From JBOHRN01 sp050732775 (GTDB lineage: Bacteria > Gemmatimonadota > Gemmatimonadetes > Longimicrobiales > Longimicrobiaceae): 64,000 bases of DNA. Both the position numbers and the translations under genes were made by a program. The stretch lies in the NCBI GenBank assembly GCA_050732775.1, contig JBOHRN010000037.1, positions 62,001 to 126,000 of the forward strand, given 5' to 3'. Under the pieces are notes generated by a model, which saw only the letters and a list, made by a program, of their open reading frames with translations, was not told the origin of the DNA and did no database searches. This document shows, in pieces, positions 17,416-27,847 of this stretch (position 1 is the first letter of the stretch; every line of letters starts with the position of its first letter).

Positions 17416-19185
17416 TCACTCTCCGGCAACCGCTGCCTGCAGGTCTTCCTCCAGTAGCTGGCGGCGCTGCAGCGTAGCGTACAATCCGCCCAGCCGCAGC
17501 AGCACGGCGTGGCTACCCTGCTCCACCAAGCGGCCGTCGTCGAGCACGATGATGTGGTCGGCGTTCATTACCGCCGAGACCCGGTGACTCACCACCACGC
17601 TGGTCCTGCCGGCGAGCACTCCCCTGAGCCCGGCCAAGATCTCCGTCTCGGTATGGGTGTCGACCGCCGAGAGGGCGTCGTCCAGGATCAGTACCCGCGG
17701 GTCGCGGCCGATGGCGCGCGCCAGGGTAGCCCGCTGCCTCTGCCCGCCCGAGAGGTTGATCCCGCGCTCGCCCAGCAGGGTGTCGTAGCCGGACGGGAAC
17801 CGCTCCACGGTGTCGTCCAGGCGGGCGACGCGGGCGGCGTCCCTCATGCGAGACTCGACCAGCTCTTCGTCGTCCTGGTCGAACCCTAGGGTGAGGTTGT
17901 TGCGGATGGTATCGGAGAAGAGAAAGGTGTCTTGCGGAACCACCCCGATGGCGGCCCGCAGCCCTTCGAGCGGGAGTTCGGTGAGGGGCACGCCGTCTAG
18001 CAGGATCTTCCCCCCGCTGGGGTCGTACAGCCGGGCCAAGAGAGCCACCAAGGTAGATTTGCCGGAGCCGGTGGGGCCCACCACGGCGAGGGTAGAGCCG
18101 GCCGGAACTCGAAAGGAGACCGAATCGAGCACCAGCCGTTGGGTGCCGGGGTAGCGGAAGGAGACAGCTTGGAACTCGAGCTCGCCGCGTACTTCGGGGA
18201 GCTGGGTGGGAAGCTCGGGGTCTTGCACCAACGAGGCGGTGCGCAAGACGCTATTGATGCGGCCCATCGACGCCGCCCCGCGCTGGAATAGATTTACCAC
18301 CCAGCCGAGCGAGATCATCGGCCAGGCGAGCATCCCCAGGTAGAGCGAGAAAGCGATAAAGTCGCCCACGGTGATCTCGCCTCGCACGATCCCCCGGCCC
18401 CCCGCCCACAGCACGATCGCCATCCCCATCCCCCCCAATAGGGTCAGTAGCGGCCGGAACGGCCCGGACGAGCGCACCAAGTCCATGTTCCGCTCCAGGT
18501 ACTCCCGGCAGAGGTGGTCGAAGCGCCTGGTCTGGGGCTCCTCTTGGTTGTACGCCTTGACGATGCGGGCGCCCGAAAGGTTTTCCTGGACCGCGGTGGA
18601 GAGGTCGGAAAAGTGGCTTTGGATGCGCTCGAAGCGGTCGTGGATGATTTTGCCGTACCAGAGCGTGACCGGCGGCAGCAACAGCAGGGGGGTGAGGGCG
18701 AGGAGGGTGAGGCGGGGCGAGATGTAGACCATCAGCGCCAAGGCGAAACCGGTCATCACCACGGTGTTGACCAGGTACATGTAAGCGGGACCGGCGACCA
18801 TGCGCACCGCCTGGATGTCATTGGTGGCCCGGCTCATGATGTCGCCGGTGCGGGTGCGGCCGTAAAAGGCCCCATCCAGCCGCAGGAGGTGGCGAAAGAA
18901 GTCGTTGCGCAGATCGTACTCCACCCGCCGGCTGATGCCGTTGAGGAACTCCCTTTGACCGTAGCGTGCCGCCCCGCCGAGCACGGCCAGGAACACGACG
19001 ACGGCCGCGTAGCCGAGCACGCCGGCACGGGTGGCGTCGGGCCGCTCTAGAAAGTCGACCCCTAACTTTAGCACATAGGGGACCGCCAGCGACAAGGTGT
19101 TGGCGAGCAGCACCAGCACCAGCCCGGCCGCCACTCCCGCCCGGTAACGGCGCAGGTAGGGGAGTAGGGTGCGGAGCTCTCTCAC
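17416..19185 (-). CDS. ABC transporter, fused permease/ATPase (exporter type)
   Basis: A 589-residue half-transporter of the MsbA/LmrA type: an N-terminal six-helix membrane domain (about 1-310) followed by a nucleotide-binding domain with Walker A VGPTGSGKST, the signature LSGGQRQR, Walker B VLILDDALS and the switch histidine (VVSHRVS). It should work as a dimer in the inner membrane exporting lipids, drugs or peptides; the substrate is not readable. It starts with GTG overlapping the ggt stop (GTGA), so it is co-translated with the gamma-glutamyltransferase gene. Confidence 0.92.
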   Translation of the reverse strand: MRELRTLLPYLRRYRAGVAAGLVLVLLANTLSLAVPYVLKLGVDFLERPDATRAGVLGYAAVVVFLAVLGGAARYGQREFLNGISRRVEYDLRNDFFRHLLRLDGAFYGRTRTGDIMSRATNDIQAVRMVAGPAYMYLVNTVVMTGFALALMVYISPRLTLLALTPLLLLPPVTLWYGKIIHDRFERIQSHFSDLSTAVQENLSGARIVKAYNQEEPQTRRFDHLCREYLERNMDLVRSSGPFRPLLTLLGGMGMAIVLWAGGRGIVRGEITVGDFIAFSLYLGMLAWPMISLGWVVNLFQRGAASMGRINSVLRTASLVQDPELPTQLPEVRGELEFQAVSFRYPGTQRLVLDSVSFRVPAGSTLAVVGPTGSGKSTLVALLARLYDPSGGKILLDGVPLTELPLEGLRAAIGVVPQDTFLFSDTIRNNLTLGFDQDDEELVESRMRDAARVARLDDTVERFPSGYDTLLGERGINLSGGQRQRATLARAIGRDPRVLILDDALSAVDTHTETEILAGLRGVLAGRTSVVVSHRVSAVMNADHIIVLDDGRLVEQGSHAVLLRLGGLYATLQRRQLLEEDLQAAVAGE

Positions 19186-20945
19186 TGCACCACCTCCCTG
19201 GCTACTCTCACCCCTACAGCGGCTCCTCCGCGCCTGGGGTCGGCCACGCCCAAACGGACGCCGTCGGGCAAGATACCGATGGACTGGGCGTCTCCCTGAT
19301 AGCCACCGCGCTCCTCGACTCGGTGCCCCATCCGCTCCAGCTCGGCGACCACGGCGGGGGCCACTCCGTTCACCTCGTAGCGCAGCACATCCGGGAGGTG
19401 TTGGTGGTGCAGCCGGGGGGCGCGGGTGGCCTCCTCCAGCGTCATGCCGAAGTCCACCAGGTTCGAGATTAGCTGTGCCACCGTGGTGATGATGGTGGGG
19501 CCGCCGGGAGAACCGGTTATCAGTCGCACGCCCCCGTCGGGCCCCAGCACGATGGTGGGTGTCATGGCCGAGAGCATGCGCTTGCCCGGCTCGATCTCGT
19601 TGGCTGCTCCCTGCACCAGCCCGAACTGGTTGGGCACACCCGGCTTGGAGGTGAAGTCGTCCATCTCGTTGTTGAGCAGGAAACCCGCCCCCGCCACCGT
19701 CACCCGGCTGCCGTATAAAGAGTTGATGGTGGTGGTAACCGCCACCGCGTTGCCCGCCGCGTCCAAGACCGAGTAGTGGGTGGTGTGCTCGCTCTCAGAC
19801 GCCCCGCCGGCCCCCGGCGCCGGTCCCAGCCCTGGACTCACCTCCTCCGAGGGAGTGGCGCGGCCGGCTTGAATGCGGGCGCGCCGCCGGTCCGCGTACC
19901 CCTCCGACACCATGCGCGCCACGGGTTGGGCGACAAAGTCCGGGTCGGCCAGGTAGGCGTTGCGGTCGGCGAAGCCACGCTTGGCCGCTTCGCTGAATAG
20001 GTGGATGTGTCTGGGCGAGTGGTGGCCGCTCTCTGCCAGCTCGTAACCCTCCAGGATCTTGAGTATCTCGCCCAAGGTGGCTCCGCCGGAGGAGGGTGGC
20101 GGCATGGAGATGACCCGGTGCCCGCGGTAGGTGAAGCTGACCGGGGTGCGCCATACGGCTCGGTACGCCGCCAGGTCTTGCTGGGTGATGAGCCCTCCGC
20201 CCTGCTCCATCTCGGCCACGATCAGCTCGGCGGTGCGGCCGCGGTAAAAGCCGTCGCTACCCTCGGCCGCGACGCGGCCGAGGGTAGCGGCCAGGTCGGG
20301 CTGAGAAAAGCGGTCGCCCACCCGGGGCGGCTCGCCACCGGGCAGGAAGGCGGCCTCGGTGGCGGCGTATTCGCGTAGCCGGTCGGCGTACCGGCCGAGG
20401 GAAGAGGCGAGCCGCTCGTGGACCACCACCCCCTCCGCCAGGTGGATGGCGGGCTGCACCAGCTCTGGCCAGGGCAGGGAGCCAAAGCGCCGGTGAGCTT
20501 CATACATCCCCGCCACCGACCCGGGAACCCCCGAGGCGAGGTGGCCGGCGACCGAGTTCTCGGTGACCTCGCCAAGAGAGTCCAGGTACATGTCCCGGCT
20601 CGCCCGGGCGGGCGCGGTCTCGCGGAAGTCGAGGGCGGCCGAGACCCCGTCCGCGGTGTGGATCACCAGAAAGCCGCCCCCGCCCAGGTTGCCGGCCTCG
20701 GGGTTGATCACGGCCAGGGCAAAGTGTATAGCCACCGCCGCGTCCACGGCGTTGCCTCCCCGGCGCAGGATTTCGGCGCCGATCTCGCTGGCCACCCGGT
20801 CGGTGGTGGCCACCATCCCACCGTTGGAGCGGGCGGGGGCGGCACCTGCGGGGAGTGTCCAGCCGGAGGCGGCTTCGTCTGGGCCGGGGGCGCACGCCGC
20901 TAGCACGGCGGCGACGGCGAGTGGAGCTAGCAGTCGTGGAGTCAT
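19182..20945 (-). CDS. ggt: Gamma-glutamyltransferase, lipoprotein
   Basis: Periplasmic N-terminal-nucleophile enzyme that transfers or hydrolyses gamma-glutamyl groups of glutathione and related peptides. The precursor of 587 residues starts with a lipoprotein signal ending in LAAC, then the large-subunit region (GGNAVDAAVAIHFALAVINPEAGN, GGGGFL, DFRETAP). The autocleavage site precedes the catalytic threonine in HTTHYSV, and the small subunit carries GSPGGPTI. The ATG at 20945 is preferred over an upstream GTG at 20960 because it gives a standard lipoprotein signal. Its upstream region is shared with divergent murQ. Confidence 0.93.
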   Translation of the reverse strand: MTPRLLAPLAVAAVLAACAPGPDEAASGWTLPAGAAPARSNGGMVATTDRVASEIGAEILRRGGNAVDAAVAIHFALAVINPEAGNLGGGGFLVIHTADGVSAALDFRETAPARASRDMYLDSLGEVTENSVAGHLASGVPGSVAGMYEAHRRFGSLPWPELVQPAIHLAEGVVVHERLASSLGRYADRLREYAATEAAFLPGGEPPRVGDRFSQPDLAATLGRVAAEGSDGFYRGRTAELIVAEMEQGGGLITQQDLAAYRAVWRTPVSFTYRGHRVISMPPPSSGGATLGEILKILEGYELAESGHHSPRHIHLFSEAAKRGFADRNAYLADPDFVAQPVARMVSEGYADRRRARIQAGRATPSEEVSPGLGPAPGAGGASESEHTTHYSVLDAAGNAVAVTTTINSLYGSRVTVAGAGFLLNNEMDDFTSKPGVPNQFGLVQGAANEIEPGKRMLSAMTPTIVLGPDGGVRLITGSPGGPTIITTVAQLISNLVDFGMTLEEATRAPRLHHQHLPDVLRYEVNGVAPAVVAELERMGHRVEERGGYQGDAQSIGILPDGVRLGVADPRRGGAAVGVRVAREVVQ

Positions 20946-20948
20946 TCG

Positions 20949-20977
20949 TTGCGGCGGCACGTCACGGTGTTACCTTA
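20949..20977 (+). promoter_or_regulatory. Predicted murQ promoter, TTG-N19-TACCTTA
   Basis: TTG at 20949-20951 and TACCTTA at 20971-20977 have the same 19-base separation as the rho and glgP elements. They lie in the 70-base divergent gap between ggt and murQ, giving a predicted leader of about 30 bases for murQ. The -35 part is four bases from the ggt start codon, so the two directions could interfere with each other. Confidence 0.4.
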
Positions 20978-21015
20978 CCAGCAGAGAATCTACCCGCTCT
21001 ACCCGCCCGCCGCCA

Positions 21016-21933
<918 letters not shown>

Positions 21934-21956
21934 AGATGAAACGAGAGAAGCGCGGC

Positions 21957-21973
21957 GCCGCCACTTTGGCGGC
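21957..21973 (+). other. Small hairpin between murQ and nagZ
   Basis: GCCGCCA and TGGCGGC form a perfect seven-base stem with a three-base CTT loop. No T-run follows, so it is unlikely to terminate. It lies nine bases before the nagZ ATG and may affect ribosome loading or mRNA processing. Confidence 0.35.
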
Positions 21974-21982
21974 TGAGACCAG

Positions 21983-23440
21983 ATGAACGCCGCCCGCCTC
22001 CTCATTCCGGTTCTGCGCGCGGGACGGGAGGGCGGCTTCGGCCACCTGGCTGGTACCATCGAGCAGGAGCTGGCCCGGGGGGTGGGCGGCTTCATCCTCT
22101 TTGGAGGGGCGGCGTTGGAGGTGCGGGAGCTCACCTCCCAGCTGCACGAGCGGGCGCCGCACCCCTTGCTGGTCGGGAGCGACCTGGAGCGGGGCGCGGG
22201 GCAGCAGTTCAGGGGCGCCACCCCCCTGCCGCCCCTCGCCGCCCTGGGCTCCCTAGGCGACCTCGGCACTGTCCGCCGCGCCGGCGAGCTCAGCGCCCGT
22301 GAGGCGCGCGCCCTGGGTGTCAACTGGCTGTTCGCGCCCGTCGCCGACGTGGACCTGGAGCCGGGAAACCCCATCATCGGCACCCGCGCCTTCGGAACCA
22401 ACCCCGAAGAGGTCGCGCGCATGGTGGCGGCGTGGGTGGAAGGCTGCGCCCAGGGAGGCGCCCTCTCGTGCGGCAAGCACTTCCCCGGGCACGGCCGCAC
22501 CGTGGGCGACTCTCACATCGAAAGACCGGTGGTCGAGACCGACCGGGCTTCCTTGGAGGCCGACCTCACCCCCTTCCGGGCGGCTATCGAGGCGGGGGCC
22601 GACTCCTTCATGAGCGCCCACGTGGCGTATCCGGCCCTCGACGCCAGCCGCGAACCGGCTACTCTTTCACGGCCCATCCTCCACCAACTGCTGCGGGGGG
22701 AGATGGGCTTCGGGGGGATGGTGGTCACCGACGCCCTCATCATGGAGGGGTTCGCCGGGGGGTTGGAAGAGCCGGCGGCGGCGGTGCGCGCGCTGGCGGC
22801 GGGTTGCGACGTGCTCCTCTACCCCGAGGACATCCCCGGCGTGGTCGCCGCCATCGAGGGAGCCGTCCGGTCGGGGGAGCTCTCCCCGGAGCGCCTCCGG
22901 GACGCCCTGGGGCGCGTCTCGGCCGCGGCCCGACGGGTGAGCGGCGGGCCCGGTGGGGGGTGGGGGAGAGAAGACGACCGGCGCTGGGCCCTGCACACCG
23001 CCGTGCGCACGCTGCGGGCGTCGCGCGGCGAGCCGCGCCTGCCTAACGGGCCGGTGAAGCTCATCGAGATCGACGACGACTTGGGCGGGCCTTATCCCCC
23101 GTACCCGCGAGACGCCTTTGCGGCCGCCCTGAAAAGATCGGGCGTCGAGCTGTCCGGGGGTGGCGCTCCCCTGCTCGCGGTCTACTGCGACATCCGGGCG
23201 TGGAAGGGTAGGCCGGGGCTAAGTCCGGAGGCGCGCCAGCGCGTCGAGTCCGAGTTGGCCCGAACTCCCGGCGCGCCGGTGATCCTCTTCGCCCACCCCC
23301 GGCTCGCTTCCGAACTGGCGGACGCCCGCCACCTGCTGGCGGCGTGGGGCGGAGAGGGGCTGATGCAGGAGGCCGCCGCCGCGTGGCTGACCGGCGAGCG
23401 GGGCGGCCTGGCAGACGCCTCCGGCGGTCTGGACCGGTGA
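21983..23440 (+). CDS. nagZ: Glycoside hydrolase family 3, NagZ-like beta-N-acetylhexosaminidase
   Basis: Enzyme expected to release N-acetylglucosamine from muropeptides or chitooligosaccharides. The 485-residue protein has a GH3 barrel with the substrate-binding KHFPGHGRTVGDSH stretch, whose His-Asp pair acts as acid/base in NagZ enzymes, and the catalytic nucleophile aspartate in VVTDALIMEG. A further domain of about 130 residues follows. No signal peptide is visible, so it is probably cytoplasmic. Operon position after murQ supports a cell-wall recycling role. Confidence 0.9.
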   Translation: MNAARLLIPVLRAGREGGFGHLAGTIEQELARGVGGFILFGGAALEVRELTSQLHERAPHPLLVGSDLERGAGQQFRGATPLPPLAALGSLGDLGTVRRAGELSAREARALGVNWLFAPVADVDLEPGNPIIGTRAFGTNPEEVARMVAAWVEGCAQGGALSCGKHFPGHGRTVGDSHIERPVVETDRASLEADLTPFRAAIEAGADSFMSAHVAYPALDASREPATLSRPILHQLLRGEMGFGGMVVTDALIMEGFAGGLEEPAAAVRALAAGCDVLLYPEDIPGVVAAIEGAVRSGELSPERLRDALGRVSAAARRVSGGPGGGWGREDDRRWALHTAVRTLRASRGEPRLPNGPVKLIEIDDDLGGPYPPYPRDAFAAALKRSGVELSGGGAPLLAVYCDIRAWKGRPGLSPEARQRVESELARTPGAPVILFAHPRLASELADARHLLAAWGGEGLMQEAAAAWLTGERGGLADASGGLDR

Positions 23441-23471
23441 AACATCCCCCCGGCTTCGCTGTACAACCCGC

Positions 23472-23519
23472 CCACCAGCCGCCGCCACCCTGCTCGACGG
23501 GGAGAGCGGCGGCTGGTGG
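23472..23519 (+). other. 14-bp stem hairpin upstream of the barrel protein gene
   Basis: CCACCAGCCGCCGC (23472-23485) and GCGGCGGCTGGTGG (23506-23519) pair perfectly around a 20-base loop. There is no T-run after it. It could be a Rho-assisted end of the murQ-nagZ transcript, an mRNA-protecting structure, or part of the leader of the gene starting at 23565. Confidence 0.5.
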
Positions 23520-23564
23520 ACGGAGGCGAGAGCCGCCCCGTCCGAGAAACCAGCAGAAACGAGA

Positions 23565-24143
23565 ATGACCATGAGAAAGGCACTGACCGGAACACTGGCC
23601 GCCCTTACCGTGTTGTTCGCGGCGGGCGAGGCGGGGGCACAAGGCGTGATCCCGCTCTCTTTCGAGGTGCGCGCGGGGGCGGCTATCCCCACCGGAGATT
23701 TCGCCGACGACGGCGACGCCGAGACCGGCTTCGCCCTTGGCGGTACGGTGGAGTACAGCATCATCCCCACCTTCGGAGTCTACGGCGGCTTTAGTCGCGA
23801 CGCTTTCGGCTGCGGGGACGACTGCGACTACGTTAGCTCCGGTTTCGACGTCGGCGGCGTGGTCCGCTTATCCCGCATGGTTCCTCTCCAGCCGTGGGTA
23901 AAGGCCGGTATCACCTTCCACGAGCTCGAGGCGGAATCATCCACGGGTGGCGTTTCAGCGTCGCTCACCTCCGACCGGGCTGTCGGCATCGAGGTGGGCG
24001 GAGGGTTGAGCTTCGACCTGGCGCCCTCGATCCAGCTCACCCCAGGTGTCTGGTTCCACAGCTATACGCCCGATTTCGACGGTGAGGAAGGTGTGGACGT
24101 GACGTATATCGTCGCCGACCTGGGGCTCCGCTTGAGCTTGTAA
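23565..24143 (+). CDS. Outer-membrane beta-barrel family protein
   Basis: A 192-residue secreted protein: signal peptide to about residue 25 (cleavage after AGA or GAQ), then alternating beta-strand pattern with many Gly and aromatic residues (VEYSIIPTFGVYGGF, LQPWVKAGITFHEL, IEVGGGLSFDLA) and a C-terminal strand YIVADLGLRLSL. This resembles small eight-stranded outer-membrane barrels. Two cysteines (GCGDDCD) may form a loop disulfide. An alternative start is the ATG two codons later. An intrinsic terminator follows directly, so this gene ends its transcript. Function is unknown. Confidence 0.8.
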   Translation: MTMRKALTGTLAALTVLFAAGEAGAQGVIPLSFEVRAGAAIPTGDFADDGDAETGFALGGTVEYSIIPTFGVYGGFSRDAFGCGDDCDYVSSGFDVGGVVRLSRMVPLQPWVKAGITFHELEAESSTGGVSASLTSDRAVGIEVGGGLSFDLAPSIQLTPGVWFHSYTPDFDGEEGVDVTYIVADLGLRLSL

Positions 24144-24172
24144 CCATCGTCAGCTCGGGTGGCGGTAGGTGA

Positions 24173-24205
24173 GGGCCGCCGGCGAAGCCGGCGGCCCTCC
24201 TTTTT
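24173..24205 (+). terminator. Rho-independent terminator
   Basis: GGGCCGCCGGC and GCCGGCGGCCC form a perfect 11-bp stem with a GAA loop, followed by TCCTTTTT. It is the clearest intrinsic terminator in the window and separates the barrel-protein gene from the symporter gene. Confidence 0.9.
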
Positions 24206-24299
24206 GCCGCCCGGCGGGGTGGCATGGTTCGCAACTTGCTTCACGCCGGAGAAATCCGAGCGGGTCGTTGGAGACCGCACCCGAGACCGGGGAAACACC

Positions 24300-25835
24300 A
24301 TGCACTACGCCGATTGGATCGTCCTCGCACTCTACGTGGTCGTCATCGTGGCGATCGGCGGCTGGGCCAACCGTCTGCAGACCGGTACCGAGGCGTACTT
24401 CCTCGGGAACCGGAACATGCGGTGGTGGGCCGCCGGGCTCTCGATCATCGCGACGTCATTTTCGGCTGCGTCGATCCTCGGCATCCCGGGTTACGCTTAC
24501 GCTGACGACATGTGGTACCTGCAGTACCAGCTCGGCGACATCTTCGGGGCCGCCATCGTCATCGTTCTCTTCATCCCCTTCTTTCACAAGGTCCGCGGCC
24601 TCACGACCGCCTACGAGTACCTCGAGGCCCGCTTCGACCTCAAAACGCGGCTCCTCGGCTCCACCCTCTTCAGTTTGACCGTGCTCCTGCGCGCGGGCAC
24701 CCTACTCTTCGGGGCGGCGCTGCTCTTCTCTGCAGTGGCCCCGACGAACCTCATCCCGGGGCTCGACCGGATAGAGGAGGCGGTGGTGATCTTCGGGCTG
24801 ATCACCATCATCTATACCGTGATGGGCGGAATCTCCGCGGTGATCTGGACCGACGTCGTCCAGTTCGCGATCATGAGCTTCGGCATCGTCGCGTCTATGG
24901 CGGTGGTGGTGCTCGGTACTCCGGGAGGGTGGGGGACCGCGTTCGCGGAGGCGGGCCAGTTCGGGAAGCTCGACGTCATCCATACCGGGGAGCCGGTGGC
25001 CGGGACCGGGCTGCTGACGGCCATCTTCGGTTACGGACTGCTCGCGCTCTCGCTCTTCGGGACCAATCAGCAACCCGTGCAGCGGTACATGACTGTCAAG
25101 AACCCCCGGGAGGCGCAGGGCGCGCTCCTCCTCGGCGTGGGTGCCGGGGCGATCGGCGTCCTCCTCTCGCTGCTCCTGGGCGTCTTCCTCTACATCTTCT
25201 ATCAGCATCACCCTGGTCTCCTCCCCGACGGCCTCACCTCCGACCAGATCATGCCCCACTTCGTGAGCACGGAGGTGCCCCCCGTGCTCACCGGTGCGCT
25301 GGTCGCGGCCGTCTTCGCGGCCGCCATGTCGAGCTTAGACTCGGCGCTCAACTCGCTGGCGGCCGCGCTCACCACCGACTTCCTCAAGCGCTTCAAACCG
25401 GAGACCCGGGACCGGCAGCAGTTGGCTTTCGCCAAGTTCGTGGTAGTAGTTGCGGGCGTCCTCGGGATCGGGATCGGCATCTACTCGGCGCGTACCGAGG
25501 CGCCGCTAATCGATCTGATCTTGACCTTCATGGGGTACTTCGCGGGCGGACTCCTGGGGCTGTTCCTGCTCGGTATGCTGACCAAGCGGGCCAACGGCCA
25601 CGGTGTCTTCACGGGCGCCATTGTAGGCACGCTCGTGGTCCTGATGGTGACGGAGAACGACTTCCCACTGCCGCGGCTCTACGACTGGTTCGGGTTCGGG
25701 CCGATCCCGTTCATCTGGTCAACCGCCGTCGGGCTCGTGGTCACCCTGGTGGTCGGGTACCTGATTTCGCTCTTCGGCCGCCGCATCCCCTCCGAACGCC
25801 TGGCAGACACCACCGTGGGATGGACCAGGGCCTGA
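24300..25835 (+). CDS. Sodium:solute symporter (SSS family)
   Basis: A 511-residue inner-membrane transporter with about 13 hydrophobic segments, expected to use the sodium gradient to import a solute. The first helix after the start (YADWIVLALYVVVIVAIGGW), the TSFSAASILGIPGYAY motif of the first core helix and the later AAMSSLDSALNSLAAALTTDF segment are typical of the SGLT/PutP family. The substrate cannot be deduced; its place after murQ-nagZ and before an amidase makes an amino sugar or cell-wall fragment a reasonable guess. It starts 95 bases after the terminator and its stop overlaps the next start (TGATG). Confidence 0.9.
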   Translation: MHYADWIVLALYVVVIVAIGGWANRLQTGTEAYFLGNRNMRWWAAGLSIIATSFSAASILGIPGYAYADDMWYLQYQLGDIFGAAIVIVLFIPFFHKVRGLTTAYEYLEARFDLKTRLLGSTLFSLTVLLRAGTLLFGAALLFSAVAPTNLIPGLDRIEEAVVIFGLITIIYTVMGGISAVIWTDVVQFAIMSFGIVASMAVVVLGTPGGWGTAFAEAGQFGKLDVIHTGEPVAGTGLLTAIFGYGLLALSLFGTNQQPVQRYMTVKNPREAQGALLLGVGAGAIGVLLSLLLGVFLYIFYQHHPGLLPDGLTSDQIMPHFVSTEVPPVLTGALVAAVFAAAMSSLDSALNSLAAALTTDFLKRFKPETRDRQQLAFAKFVVVVAGVLGIGIGIYSARTEAPLIDLILTFMGYFAGGLLGLFLLGMLTKRANGHGVFTGAIVGTLVVLMVTENDFPLPRLYDWFGFGPIPFIWSTAVGLVVTLVVGYLISLFGRRIPSERLADTTVGWTRA

Positions 25836-27847
25836 TGCCCCTCAACCGGAGAACCGCCGTGTACAGATATCGCTCGAGCTTCTCAGAGGCGCCCCGCATC
25901 GTCGGGGCCTCTGCGGCCGCCCTGGGTGCGGCCCTGCTGGGGGCTTGCGCCCCGATGGCGCCTACTCCCGCGCCCGCGCCCGCGCCGTGGCAAGACGCAG
26001 AGCCCGACCCCCGGCTACCGCCCATACCCGCGCGCGACGGCGAGCTCGCCCTAGAAGTGGTGTACCCCCCCGAGGGAGCTGGAGTCACGGCCAGCGACAG
26101 CAACTTTATCTTCGGGAGCGTGGGCACGGGCCGGGCGTCACTCACCATCAACGGAGCCGGGGTGGAGGTCGCTCCCAACGGCGGCTGGCTCGCCTTTTTG
26201 CCGGTACCCGCCGACGGCGTGTACCGGCTGGTGGCGGTTCGCGAAGGCCAGACCGTGCGCACGACGCGTACGGTCGAGGTCCCGGCCGGCGCGGGCCCGG
26301 CGCTCCCCGCCGGAGCCCACATCGCCCAGGGGAGCGCCTCGCCCACGGGTAGCTACACCGGCGTGGCGGGCGAGGTGGTCGAGATCTCGTTCCGGGGCAC
26401 TCCCGGCGGGCGCGGCTTCCTGGTGCTTCCGGACGGAGGGCGCGTTTCACTGGCCGAGCAGGCCGCGGTAGACGTGACCAGCGGCTTCATGGTCGACCGG
26501 ACCGAGCGGCGGGCCTCCCTCTCGGAGTACGCTGGTTCGCTCCGGCTGGAGGAGGGTTTTACCTCTCCCGACACCGCCGTGGCCGCGCCCACGCTGCGCC
26601 CTGGCACCCTGCACCAGACCGGCGCGCGAGATACCGTCTCGGGGGCGCGGGTAGAGTTGGTGGTGGGGGCCGACACGGCGAGGGCCCCGCTCCCCCTCTC
26701 GCTCTTCGTTTTGGAACCGGGCCAGCCGAGGATCGGGGTCGCGGCCAGCGAGCGCGTCGACGACACAGTGATCGGCCGCAAGCTTCCCAGCGCCGGCAAC
26801 CCGTACCAGTGGTTCTTCCCCAACGGCACCCGCTTCGAGGTCAGCGGCGAGACCGACTGGTTCTACCGGGTGCGTCTCAGCGACGATCTCTCCGCCTGGG
26901 TCCTCAAGCACGAGGTAGAGCTACTCCCGGCCGGGACCCCGGCCGGTCGTATCGACGTCCGCTCCATTGTTCTCGAGGCCGAACCGGAGTACACCGAGCT
27001 CCGGCTCACCACCACCGAACGGGCCCCCTTCCGGGTCGAGTTGACTCCCGACGGGGTGCGCGTCGATCTGTACAACACGGTGGGCCGCGCCAACCTGACC
27101 CGCTACGGCCCGGACGACGGCTTTATCGAACGGGTCACCTGGGACCAGGTGGGCGATGACCTCTTCCGGGTGATCCTCGAGCTAGACCGCCCCCTCTGGG
27201 GGCACACCGCCTTCTTCGACCAGAACGGCTACCTGAGGGTGCGGCTCAGGCGCCCCCCCGGGATAGACCCGGGAGCCCCGCTCAGAGGGCTCACCGTGGC
27301 CGTCGACGCGGGTCACGGCGGCGAGGAGACCGGCGCCGCTGGGCCCACTGGGTTGCTGGAAAAGGACGCCAACCGGTGGATCGCCGACCGGCTCATCCCC
27401 ATGCTCGAACAAGCCGGCGCCCGGGTGGTGGAGATACGGCCGGGGGACGAGACCGTGCCGTTGATCGAGAGGCCCCTCAAGGCCACCGAGTCCGGCGCCC
27501 ACCTCTTCGTGTCGGTTCACAACAACGCCTTCCCCGACGGCGTCAACCCGTGGCGGGAAAACGGCACCAGCGTGCTCTACAACCGGCCCTACTCCCTGGG
27601 GCTGGCCCGCCACCTACAGCGCGAGATCGTGGCCGGGTTCGGGCTCCGAAACTTGGGGGTCTTCCGGGGCGACTACGCCCTGCCGCGAACCTCGTGGATG
27701 CCGTCGGTCATCACCGAGAGCTTCTTCATGATGATTCCTGAGCAGGAGGCCGCGCTCAGGGACCCCGGCGTGCAGGAGCGGCTGGCTCGCGCCCACCTGC
27801 GCGGGATCGAGAGTTTCTTGCGCGCCAGCGCTGGGGTTGACCAGTGA
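25835..27847 (+). CDS. N-acetylmuramoyl-L-alanine amidase, lipoprotein
   Basis: A 670-residue cell-wall hydrolase cutting the amide between MurNAc and L-alanine. A lipoprotein signal ends in LLGAC, followed by a long Pro-rich linker, several beta-rich regions and an SH3-like segment around NGTRFEVSGETDWFYRVRLSDDLSAWV. The C-terminal Amidase_3 zinc domain has VAVDAGHGG, the glutamate in GLLEKD, the histidine in SVHNNA and the catalytic glutamate in VITESFF. The ATG at 25835 overlaps the symporter stop; the GTG at 25859, with GGAGA seven bases upstream, is a real alternative and gives a shorter signal. Confidence 0.9.
   Translation: MPLNRRTAVYRYRSSFSEAPRIVGASAAALGAALLGACAPMAPTPAPAPAPWQDAEPDPRLPPIPARDGELALEVVYPPEGAGVTASDSNFIFGSVGTGRASLTINGAGVEVAPNGGWLAFLPVPADGVYRLVAVREGQTVRTTRTVEVPAGAGPALPAGAHIAQGSASPTGSYTGVAGEVVEISFRGTPGGRGFLVLPDGGRVSLAEQAAVDVTSGFMVDRTERRASLSEYAGSLRLEEGFTSPDTAVAAPTLRPGTLHQTGARDTVSGARVELVVGADTARAPLPLSLFVLEPGQPRIGVAASERVDDTVIGRKLPSAGNPYQWFFPNGTRFEVSGETDWFYRVRLSDDLSAWVLKHEVELLPAGTPAGRIDVRSIVLEAEPEYTELRLTTTERAPFRVELTPDGVRVDLYNTVGRANLTRYGPDDGFIERVTWDQVGDDLFRVILELDRPLWGHTAFFDQNGYLRVRLRRPPGIDPGAPLRGLTVAVDAGHGGEETGAAGPTGLLEKDANRWIADRLIPMLEQAGARVVEIRPGDETVPLIERPLKATESGAHLFVSVHNNAFPDGVNPWRENGTSVLYNRPYSLGLARHLQREIVAGFGLRNLGVFRGDYALPRTSWMPSVITESFFMMIPEQEAALRDPGVQERLARAHLRGIESFLRASAGVDQ

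Noticed and set aside
24512..27847. Apparent 1111-residue protein joining the symporter and amidase regions
   Set aside because: The first 440 residues are an out-of-frame reading of the symporter gene. The real amidase starts at 25835 or 25859 with its own lipoprotein signal.
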